Source: Mycobacterium sp. NBC_00419 (GTDB lineage Bacteria > Actinomycetota > Actinomycetes > Mycobacteriales > Mycobacteriaceae). Taken from it: 64,000 nt of DNA. This document shows, one piece after another, positions 57,579 through 64,000 of this stretch. The stretch lies in the NCBI RefSeq assembly GCF_036023875.1, contig NZ_CP107931.1, forward strand, positions 1,612,001-1,676,000. Direction: 5' to 3'. A model generated the notes under the pieces. The model was given only the letters and a program-made list of their open reading frames with translations, was not told the origin of the DNA and did no database searches. The position numbers were made by a program, and so were the translations under genes. The first letter of the stretch is position 1, and each line of letters begins with the position of its first letter.

Positions 57579-58547
57579 ATGGCGAGGGGACGGGTTGCGC
57601 TGGCACTCGGGAGCGGAGGTGCGCGGGGTTACGCGCACATCGGCGTCATCGACGAACTACAGGCCCGCGGCTACGACATTGTCGGAGTCGCGGGCTCGTC
57701 GATGGGGGCGCTGGTCGGCGGATTACACGCCGCCGGTTCGCTCGACGAATTCGCCGACTGGGCAAAGACTTTGACCCAGCGCGCGGTTCTGCGCCTGCTC
57801 GACCCGTCCATCACCGCCGCAGGCGTGTTGCGGGCGGAGAAGATCCTGGACGCGGTGCGCGACATCCTCGGCGAGGCCACCATCGAGAACCTGCCGATCC
57901 CGTTCACGGCGGTGGCGACCGACCTGATCACCGGCAAGTCGGTGTGGTTGCAGCGCGGGCCTGTCGATGCCGCGATCCGGGCCTCGATCGCGATCCCCGG
58001 TGTCATCGCACCCCATGTGCTCGACGGCCGGCTGCTGGCCGACGGCGGCATCCTCGATCCGGTGCCGATGGCGCCGATCGCCGCGGTCAACGCGGATCTG
58101 ACCATCGCCGTCAGTCTCAACGGGGGTCGGTCCGACGCACCGGCCGACCAGAGCGCCAGTCCGGAGACCCGGGGCACCACCGAGTGGCTCAACCGGCTGC
58201 TGCGCAGCACCTCGGCACTGCTGGACACCGCGCCGGCGAAGTCGGTGCGCAACCGGTTCGGCAGTACTGACGATCCCGGTGACGACGCCGACGACAGCTC
58301 CGACGAGCTGGTCGACAGCTCACGGGAGGCCGGTCTGCCCAAGCTGGGCAGCTTCGCGGTGATGAACCGCACCATCGACATCGCGCAGTCCGCGCTGGCC
58401 CGCCACCAGCTGGCGACCTACCCGCCCGACCTGTTGATCGAGGTGCCCCGCACGGCGTGCCGGAGCCTGGATTTCCACCGGGCCGCCGAGGTCATCGACC
58501 TCGGCCGCGAACTCACCGCCCGGGCGCTTGACCAAGAAAATCTGTGA
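57579..58547 (+). CDS. Patatin-like phospholipase (Rv1063c-like)
   Basis: A 322-residue patatin. GSGGARGYAHIG is the oxyanion-hole motif, GSSMGA carries the nucleophile Ser41, and LADGGILD supplies Asp155, the full catalytic dyad. It is predicted to release fatty acids from phospholipids or acylglycerols. The start is ATG or the overlapping GTG one codon earlier. It corresponds to Rv1063c. Its 3' end overlaps the convergent second patatin by 35 bases. Confidence 0.88.
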   Translation: MARGRVALALGSGGARGYAHIGVIDELQARGYDIVGVAGSSMGALVGGLHAAGSLDEFADWAKTLTQRAVLRLLDPSITAAGVLRAEKILDAVRDILGEATIENLPIPFTAVATDLITGKSVWLQRGPVDAAIRASIAIPGVIAPHVLDGRLLADGGILDPVPMAPIAAVNADLTIAVSLNGGRSDAPADQSASPETRGTTEWLNRLLRSTSALLDTAPAKSVRNRFGSTDDPGDDADDSSDELVDSSREAGLPKLGSFAVMNRTIDIAQSALARHQLATYPPDLLIEVPRTACRSLDFHRAAEVIDLGRELTARALDQENL

Positions 58548-59376
58548 CGGCCGCGGCCACCCGGCGGCCCTGCTCCCGTCCAGCCCGCGCCGACGGCACC
58601 CGGCACACCGGGTCCAGCGGGTTGGGCCCGAACGCGGCAAGAGACTCCTCGTCGGCGTACACCGTGAAACTGCGTGCCCCGAACCCGGCGATCTCGGCGG
58701 CGGTGCCGTCGCTGAACGGCGAGGGTGCGAACTCCGACGCCGGGACCAGTAGCACCGCGGTGTCGCAATCGGCGGCCACCCCGGTGTGCACCGAGCTGCT
58801 GACCCCGCCGTCCATGTAGCGCCGCCCGGAGATGGTGACCGGCGGCCACGTCGCCGGCACCGCACAGCTTGCGGCGACCGCGTCCACCAGCGACACCCCC
58901 GACGACGAGTCGAAGACCACCAGCTCGCCGGTGGCGATGTCGATGGCGGTGATGCGTAGTTCGGCATCGGGCCAGTCGTGGCTGGGCAGGCGCGCTTCGA
59001 TCACCCGACGCCGCACGGGTTCGGCGACGGTGGCTGCCTCGGCGGCCACGGCTCCGATGCGGCGCAGCTTCTCCGGCAACCCGCCGGGTTCGGCCATCGC
59101 ATTCAGAAAGAGTTCGGCGATGGTGTCGATGTCGACGCCGGGATCCAATTCGCTTGACGTCGGCGCGATCTGGCGTTCGTAGAGCTCGTCGAGCGGCATC
59201 GGGCTGCTGATCTGGGCGGCCACCGTGGAACCGGCAGAGGTGCCGACCAGGACGTCGGAGGCCAGCAGTGCGCGGGCGGTGTCAGGCGATTCGTCGGCGA
59301 TGCCGCGCAGCACGCCGGTTTCCCAGGCGATGCCGGCCAGGCCGCCGCCGGCCAGGATCAAGGCTCTTCTCGTCAC
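58513..59376 (-). CDS. Patatin-like phospholipase (Rv1062-like)
   Basis: A 287-residue patatin. AGGGLAG is the oxyanion-hole motif, GTSAGS carries Ser47 and YMDGGV supplies Asp189. It belongs to the same superfamily as the convergent neighbour but to a different subgroup, and corresponds to Rv1062. The GTG start at TRRALILAGGGLAG was chosen because patatins begin just before this strand. The two patatin genes share a 35-base antisense overlap at their ends. Confidence 0.88.
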   Translation of the reverse strand: MTRRALILAGGGLAGIAWETGVLRGIADESPDTARALLASDVLVGTSAGSTVAAQISSPMPLDELYERQIAPTSSELDPGVDIDTIAELFLNAMAEPGGLPEKLRRIGAVAAEAATVAEPVRRRVIEARLPSHDWPDAELRITAIDIATGELVVFDSSSGVSLVDAVAASCAVPATWPPVTISGRRYMDGGVSSSVHTGVAADCDTAVLLVPASEFAPSPFSDGTAAEIAGFGARSFTVYADEESLAAFGPNPLDPVCRVPSARAGREQGRRVAAAVTDFLGQAPGR

Positions 59377-59401
59377 AGCCTGGCAGTGTGCCAGGCCGTG
59401 C

Positions 59402-60556
59402 TCAGCGCGTGCCGGTGTAGGCCCGTGCAACCCGGGTGACGAACTGGTAGACCCCGTCCTCGTCGGGTGCCAGCGGGCCCGGCCGGGAGTGCGGGGAACT
59501 GAGTCCGCGTTGCACCGACTCGCAGGCAGTCCAGTCCTGACGGTTGGTCAGGTCCCAGAAGTCGACCGCGTACGACGGGTCGAAATCGGGCGCCTCGAGT
59601 GCCTCCCTGGGAAACGCCCACGCGCATTCGACGTGCGTGCGGTCGACGCCCAACGGCGTCATGATGTGCGTCATCACGTAGTCCGGGTGCAGGCTGACCA
59701 GCAGGTTGGGGAAGCCCACCAGGTACATGACGGTGCGCAGTTCATGCTCGGAGAGGCCCTTGATCGCCACGCCGCCGCTCGCACCGGACAGCGACATCGT
59801 CTGTGCGCCATCGATGATCGACATCCAGCCGCCCATCCACTCACCGGGCAGGTCGATGTTCTCGCCGCTGGTCGGCGGGGAGATCCGGGACAGCTCGGGG
59901 TGGATCATCTGGCAGTGGTAGCACTCCTGGTAGTTCTCGACGATCACCTTCCAGTTGGTGTCCAGCACGTAGGAGTGCCGGTCCACCACGGTCAGGTCCT
60001 CGGGCCGGTAGGGGCCGATGATGTCCTCCAGGCCCGCGACGTGCTGGTCGAACTCGCCGTCCTCGCCGCTGGGGTCGACGAACAGGTAGCCGTGCCAGTT
60101 CACCAGCCGCAGTTCGGTGAGCCCGAATTGGCTTGTCTCGAACTGGAATCCGTCGGCGTCGTCGAAGCCCGGCGCATTGCGCAGTTCGCCGTTGAGCTTG
60201 TAGGACCATGCGTGGTACGGGCACACGATGCCGCGGCGTTTGGCGCTGGACCCGCAGGCAAGCATTTCGTGGCCGCGGTGCCGGCACACGTTGGCGAAGG
60301 CCCGCACCTGGCCGTCGTCGCCGCGCACCAGCAGGATGCTGTTCTTGCCGGAGCCGACGGCCTTCTGCGCACCAACGCCGTCGAGGTCGCTGGCGTGGCC
60401 CACACAGTGCCAGCCGGAGAAGATGCTCTCCTTCTCCCACTCGAAGACCTGCGGGTCGACGTAGGCCTCCCGCGGCAGCATCCGCGACTGCCCGAAGGGG
60501 GCGAGCGCGGCGGCCAGATCGTCGGCGGGAACCGGAGCGGGCTGTTGTTTGAACAT
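59402..60556 (-). CDS. Rieske non-haem iron oxygenase, probable quaternary-ammonium type
   Basis: A 384-residue oxygenase alpha subunit. The Rieske 2Fe-2S site is CRHRGH (Cys91, His93) with CPYHAW (Cys112, His115). The mononuclear iron site is ENYQECYHCQMIHPEL with His214 and His219. The bridging residue three before His214 is Glu211, not the usual Asp; Glu here is known in carnitine, glycine betaine and related quaternary-amine oxygenases. No reductase gene is in the window. It follows the Pot-like transporter operon by 50 bases with a palindrome between. The substrate is inferred. Confidence 0.85.
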   Translation of the reverse strand: MFKQQPAPVPADDLAAALAPFGQSRMLPREAYVDPQVFEWEKESIFSGWHCVGHASDLDGVGAQKAVGSGKNSILLVRGDDGQVRAFANVCRHRGHEMLACGSSAKRRGIVCPYHAWSYKLNGELRNAPGFDDADGFQFETSQFGLTELRLVNWHGYLFVDPSGEDGEFDQHVAGLEDIIGPYRPEDLTVVDRHSYVLDTNWKVIVENYQECYHCQMIHPELSRISPPTSGENIDLPGEWMGGWMSIIDGAQTMSLSGASGGVAIKGLSEHELRTVMYLVGFPNLLVSLHPDYVMTHIMTPLGVDRTHVECAWAFPREALEAPDFDPSYAVDFWDLTNRQDWTACESVQRGLSSPHSRPGPLAPDEDGVYQFVTRVARAYTGTR

Positions 60557-60561
60557 ACAGT

Positions 60562-60573
60562 CAGACTAGTCTG
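60562..60573. promoter_or_regulatory. Palindrome upstream of the Rieske oxygenase gene
   Basis: CAGACTAGTCTG is a perfect 12-base palindrome ending five bases before the ATG, in the 50-base gap after the permease gene. It is a candidate operator for separate control of the oxygenase. Confidence 0.45.
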
Positions 60574-60606
60574 TCGCGCGGTTCCGGTCCAGAGATGGAC
60601 GCAGAC

Positions 60607-61485
60607 TCAGGCCTCGCCCGCGAAGGCCGCGATCCCCTTGCCGGTGGTCGCATCACCGCGAGTCATCCTCCGGTACAGCAGGTATCCGACGGTGACCGCC
60701 AGCAGCGCGAAGACCAGCAGCAGGGTGGCCAGCGCATTGAGCGCAGGCGTCGGTGCGGCACGCGCGGTGTTGTAGATCTTCACCGACACCGGTTCGGTCG
60801 AGGAATCCCCGGACAGGTAGCGCACCAGCACGAAGTTGTCGATCACGTCGGCGAACACCAGCACCGTGCTGGCGAAGATCGCCGGGAACAGCATCGGCAC
60901 GGTGACCCGGCGCAGCGCCTGCATCGGCGATGCCCCCAAATCCATTGCCGCTTCTTCGTATTGGTTGCCGATCGTGGCGAGCCTGGCCCGCACCAGCACG
61001 GCCGGATACGCGATCTGGAAGGTGATCAGGCCGACCACCTGTGCCGAGGTGCCCAGCCCGATCGGCAGTGCCAGCGAGGTGATGGCGAACAGCAGCGCCA
61101 CCGCCAGCAACACCTCGGGGATGACGAACGAGACCAGCATCAGCATGTTGGCCCCGGCAGGCAACCGGCCGCGCCAGCGGTCGATGCCGATCGCGAACAG
61201 CACCCCGAGCGGGACGGTGATCAGTGTGGCGATCACGCCGAGTTTCAGGGTCTGCAGCAGTGCCTGGTGCAGGGTCGCGTCATGCCACACCGATCGGGTC
61301 TGGTCGCCCCAGTACCAGCGGAACGAGAAACCCTGCCAGTTGGTGCGCGACTTGCCGTCGTTGAAGGAGAAGGCCACCGCGATCAGGACGGGCAGCAGTG
61401 ACCACACCAGGTACCCGACAGTGACCGCCACCAGAACCCGCGGCGGCCGCCAGGGATCGTTCCACCACGCCAGCGGCCCCCTCAT
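60607..61485 (-). CDS. ABC transporter permease, PotC type
   Basis: A 292-residue permease with six helices. EEAAMDLGASPMQALRRVTVPML is the EAA loop that docks the ATPase. It pairs with the adjacent PotB-type permease (ATGA overlap) and the PotD-type binding protein. The family imports polyamines, and related members take up other cationic amines. The ATPase subunit is not in the window and probably lies beyond the divergent aminotransferase. Confidence 0.87.
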   Translation of the reverse strand: MRGPLAWWNDPWRPPRVLVAVTVGYLVWSLLPVLIAVAFSFNDGKSRTNWQGFSFRWYWGDQTRSVWHDATLHQALLQTLKLGVIATLITVPLGVLFAIGIDRWRGRLPAGANMLMLVSFVIPEVLLAVALLFAITSLALPIGLGTSAQVVGLITFQIAYPAVLVRARLATIGNQYEEAAMDLGASPMQALRRVTVPMLFPAIFASTVLVFADVIDNFVLVRYLSGDSSTEPVSVKIYNTARAAPTPALNALATLLLVFALLAVTVGYLLYRRMTRGDATTGKGIAAFAGEA

Positions 61486-62450
61486 GTGGACACCTCGTCA
61501 CCGCGGGCGGTGACGCGCACGTAGTAGAACATCGGCAGCACGGTGGCCAGCAGCACCAGCATCACGAACGCACCGGCCTGCCCGGTCTGTCCCGGCGACT
61601 GCACGGAGTCGTTGATCAGGTTGCCCACCATCGCGGTCTTCGGCGAGGCCGACAGCATGTCGGAGGTGAAGTAGTCGCCGAGCATGGGCAGACAGGTGAG
61701 TAGCACCGCGGCCACGATGGTCGGCCGGCACATCGGCAACGTCACCCGCCAGAACGACGCGACCCGGTTGGCGCCGAGGTCGCGGGCGGCCTCGAGGGTG
61801 GCCTGGGGCAGGCGGTCCAGCCCGGCGTAGAGCGGCAGGATCATGTAGGGCACATAGCCGTACACCAGGCCGAGCACCACCACCACGGGTTGGCCGGTGA
61901 GCCAGTGCACGTGCACATCGAACAGGCCGCCGAAGCTGGCGATCCGGTTGACCAGTCCGTCGTCCTGAAGCAGGTTGACCCAGGCCAACATTCGCATCAT
62001 GTAGCTGATCCAGAACGGGGCGATCAGCGCGGCGAGCAGAATGCCCGCCCACCGCCCGGACAGCCGGGCCACGTAGTAGGCCACCGGGAAAGCGATCAGC
62101 AGGCACAGCACGCTGGCGATCACCACGTAGACCGCCGTGCGGATCAGCGCCGGGCCGTAGGCGCCGCTCGGCCCGATCCTGGAGAGCACATAGGTGAACT
62201 GGGTCGGGTCCCACTGCAGCGGGTTCCACACCGGAACGGGGGTGCGGAAGATCGGGTCCACCTGGCCGAAGACGATGGCCAGCACGACGTACATCGGCGC
62301 CAGGAAGAACACCAGTAGCCAGATGACTCCCGGCATGGCCAGCGCGGGCCACAGCGAGTTGGCCCGGTTGCGCCGAGACGTCTTCGCGGGTTGCGCTGGC
62401 GCCTCGGCCGTCTCCGTGGTCAGGATCCCCCGGCCTTGAATGTGCGCCAA
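61482..62450 (-). CDS. ABC transporter permease, PotB type
   Basis: A permease of up to 322 residues with six helices after a ~35-residue cytoplasmic leader. LEAARDLGANRVASFWRVTLPM is the EAA coupling loop. The start is uncertain: the TTG used here overlaps the binding-protein gene by 31 bases and has no clear ribosome site, so a downstream start is possible. It is co-transcribed with the binding protein before it and the PotC-type permease after it. Confidence 0.82.
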   Translation of the reverse strand: MAHIQGRGILTTETAEAPAQPAKTSRRNRANSLWPALAMPGVIWLLVFFLAPMYVVLAIVFGQVDPIFRTPVPVWNPLQWDPTQFTYVLSRIGPSGAYGPALIRTAVYVVIASVLCLLIAFPVAYYVARLSGRWAGILLAALIAPFWISYMMRMLAWVNLLQDDGLVNRIASFGGLFDVHVHWLTGQPVVVVLGLVYGYVPYMILPLYAGLDRLPQATLEAARDLGANRVASFWRVTLPMCRPTIVAAVLLTCLPMLGDYFTSDMLSASPKTAMVGNLINDSVQSPGQTGQAGAFVMLVLLATVLPMFYYVRVTARGDEVST

Positions 62451-63664
62451 ACATTGTGCCAGGCAGCATCATTGGCAGGATCGAGCTCAAGAGTCCGGTA
62501 GCCGGTGTCGAAGTACTCGGGCTTGACGATCGCCGTGCGCAGGTTCTCCGGAATGAAGCCGTCGGCGACCAGGGTGTCGGGGTTGATCGACACCTGCGGC
62601 GGCTGATAGCCGATCGCGGAGAAGTTCTGCTTGGCCACGTCGGGCTCGAGCATGTGGTTGATGAACAGGTGCGCGAGCACCGGGTTCTTGCCTCCGCGCA
62701 GCGACACCATCAGGTCATTGTCCACCAGACCCTTGCCGTCCGCAGGGAACCAGTAGCGCAGGATGTCCACGCCGGTGCCCTCGGGCAGGTAGTTCTGGGC
62801 GTTGATGATGTCACCGGACCACATCTGCGACAGGCCGATCTGCCCGGCGGGCAGGTCGCTGTACATGGTGATGGTGACCTTGGGCGAGGTGGCGGACACC
62901 AGCGCCGACAACTGCTCGCCGACCTTCTTCAGGTCGTCGGCCGAGGAGGTGTTGACGTCGGTGATCCCGAGTTTGAGCAGCACCATGGCCATCGCGGTAT
63001 GCCAGTCGTCGATGACGGCGGTCTTGTTCTTGTAGGCCGGATCCCACAGCGACTCATAGGGATTCTTCAGCGCGCCGATGTCGGCGGGCACCTGATCGGC
63101 ACGCCAGCCCAGGCCGGTGGTGTACACGGTGTAGGGCACGCTGTAGCGCCATTCCCCGTCGTACCAGGGGTTGGCGAAGAACGGCCAGACGTTCTTGATG
63201 TTGGGGATGTAGCTGTGGTTGAGCGGACGCACCAGCCCGCCGGTGACCAGCCGGCCGATCTGGTCGTAGCTGGGGAAGAAGATGTCGTAGTCGACGTTGC
63301 CGCCGCGGATCTTGGTCAGGGCCTCGTCGGTGTCGTTGAATGTCGAGACCTGCACCTTGACGCCGTACTTGTCCTCGAAGGACTTGACCGCTTCGGGCGC
63401 CATGTAGTCGGCGTAGCTGTAGAGCTGCAGCGTGGCGCCCTTCTCCGGCCCGAGGCTGTCGGCGATGGCCTTGTTGTCCGCGGGGATGTCCCAGGTGACG
63501 GGGTTACCGGGCGAGGCGATCTTCAGACTGGGAGCCGAAGTCGATTGTCCGCCTTTGGAACACGCGTCCAGGAAGGCCACCAGTGCCGGAGTTCCGGCGG
63601 CCAGCAGCGCAGCCCGGGTCAGGAACTGGCGGCGGTTCGGACCGGGTCGATTGGGAACAGGCAT
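62420..63664 (-). CDS. PotD-type substrate-binding lipoprotein, Tat signal
   Basis: A 414-residue spermidine/putrescine-binding family protein. The N-terminus has a twin-arginine motif (RRQFLTRAALL) and a lipobox (LDAC, Cys ~35), so it should be exported folded by Tat and lipid-anchored. YSYADYMAPEAVKSFEDKYG and GNVDYDIFFPSYDQIGRLV are typical of the PotD/PotF class. The ATG was chosen over a GTG two codons upstream because GGAGG sits five bases before the ATG. It is first in the transporter operon. The ligand could be a polyamine or another amine. Confidence 0.87.
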   Translation of the reverse strand: MPVPNRPGPNRRQFLTRAALLAAGTPALVAFLDACSKGGQSTSAPSLKIASPGNPVTWDIPADNKAIADSLGPEKGATLQLYSYADYMAPEAVKSFEDKYGVKVQVSTFNDTDEALTKIRGGNVDYDIFFPSYDQIGRLVTGGLVRPLNHSYIPNIKNVWPFFANPWYDGEWRYSVPYTVYTTGLGWRADQVPADIGALKNPYESLWDPAYKNKTAVIDDWHTAMAMVLLKLGITDVNTSSADDLKKVGEQLSALVSATSPKVTITMYSDLPAGQIGLSQMWSGDIINAQNYLPEGTGVDILRYWFPADGKGLVDNDLMVSLRGGKNPVLAHLFINHMLEPDVAKQNFSAIGYQPPQVSINPDTLVADGFIPENLRTAIVKPEYFDTGYRTLELDPANDAAWHNVWRTFKAGGS

Positions 63665-63688
63665 CCGCACCTCCGTGAGTTTTCGGGC

Positions 63689-63729
63689 TTGTAGCTAACT
63701 GGACTCTGACATAGACTGAACGCTCAGTC
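63689..63729 (+). promoter_or_regulatory. Promoter with operator-like palindrome, binding-protein/aminotransferase divide
   Basis: TTGTAG (63689-63694), a 17-base spacer and TAGACT (63712-63717) form a plus-strand promoter. GACTGA-ACGC-TCAGTC (63714-63729) is a perfect 6-base inverted repeat over the -10 and start point. A TTGACT on the minus strand (63731-63726) overlaps it, so one regulator could control both directions. Confidence 0.5.
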
Positions 63730-63787
63730 AATAGCTGGCGCGGTGCTTTTACGCAGGTCCGCACAGCATTCGAGCGGAGGTTTTCCC

Positions 63788-64000
63788 GTGGCTTCGTCGA
63801 TTATCGAGAGCCCGGTTGCAGACGCGGTCGACCAATTGATCGCCGACGAGGAGAGAGTGTTCCTGGCGCGCCAGCCGCGCAGCACCGAAATGATCGCTCT
63901 CGCACGGGAACACCTCGCCGGCGGCGCGACGTCCAACTGGCAGATCGCCCAGCCGCAGGCGGTCTGGATGAGCCACGGCGCGGGGTCCAAGGTCTACGAC
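63788..64000 (+). CDS. Class-III aminotransferase, N-terminal fragment
   Basis: The first 71 codons of a gene that runs off the window. REHLAGGATSNWQIAQPQAVWM and SHGAGSKVYD match the N-terminus of class-III PLP aminotransferases (GABA, beta-alanine, glutamate-semialdehyde group). GGAGG seven bases before the GTG fixes the start. It is divergent from the Pot-type transporter and shares its control region, so it probably acts on an amine brought in by that transporter or a product of the Rieske enzyme. The lysine and specificity regions are outside the window. Confidence 0.75.
   Translation, partial: MASSIIESPVADAVDQLIADEERVFLARQPRSTEMIALAREHLAGGATSNWQIAQPQAVWMSHGAGSKVYD

Overview
The window comes from a high-GC mycobacterium, most likely a fast-growing or environmental Mycolicibacterium-type species. 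The reasons are mycothiol S-conjugate amidase (mca), a proline-rich antigen (pra), a PGRS glycine-rich protein, PhoH2, DesA2, a short-chain Z-isoprenyl diphosphate synthase, and gene order. From about 12 kb to 59 kb the order matches, inverted, the M. tuberculosis stretch Rv1101c to Rv1062 as I recall it: AI-2E transporter, DUF4245, glpX, fum, polysaccharide deacetylase, phoH2, desA2, glyA, coaA, Z-FPP synthase, hemolysin III, YyaL, mca, DUF4307, greA, metB, pra, cbs, lipU, SGNH esterase, fadA3, DUF559, Bax-inhibitor, echA9, echA8, alpha/beta hydrolase, rhodanese, cysteine dioxygenase, lpqV and two patatins. No tRNA, rRNA, CRISPR array, insertion sequence or prophage was seen, and no stretch above 300 bases lacks a gene.

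Layout. 0-5.4 kb: the end of an acyltransferase, a lipoprotein, an epimerase/SDR operon behind a KstR-type operator, and an AI-2E family membrane protein. 5.5-12 kb (accessory relative to M. tuberculosis): a secreted protein, a metNIQ methionine importer, an S4 RNA-binding protein, a membrane PAS-GGDEF protein and a dienelactone hydrolase. 12-21 kb: central metabolism (glpX, fum, glyA), an antiporter, a NodB deacetylase, phoH2 with a small overlapping upstream ORF, and desA2. 21-33 kb: the locus that carries PE_PGRS22 in M. tuberculosis. Here it holds a 1702-residue secreted protein with two aspartic-protease-like modules and beta-helix repeats, a DUF885 protein, coaA, and a PGRS protein with an ordinary signal peptide in place of a PE domain. 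33-40 kb: membrane proteins, Z-FPP synthase, a ketosteroid-isomerase-like protein, YyaL and mca. 40-47 kb: greA with a structured leader, GPP34, metB, pra and a paralogue, cbs. 47-59 kb: lipases, beta-oxidation genes, sulfur genes, lpqV and patatins. 59-64 kb (accessory): a Rieske oxygenase of probable quaternary-amine type, a PotBCD-type ABC importer and, divergently, a class-III aminotransferase.

Two themes join neighbouring genes. Sulfur and thiol metabolism recurs (metNIQ, metB, cbs, mca, cysteine dioxygenase, rhodanese). Lipid and steroid handling recurs too (KstR-box operon, desA2, KSI-like protein, fadA3, echA8, echA9, LipU, patatins). Many genes overlap by ATGA or GTGA, and several have a -10 box only 6-8 bases before the start codon, as expected for leaderless mycobacterial mRNAs. 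The strongest candidates for undescribed biology are the double aspartic-protease/beta-helix protein near the PE-less PGRS protein, the mutually exclusive hairpins ahead of greA, the small ORF overlapping phoH2, and the Rieske/Pot/aminotransferase cluster.
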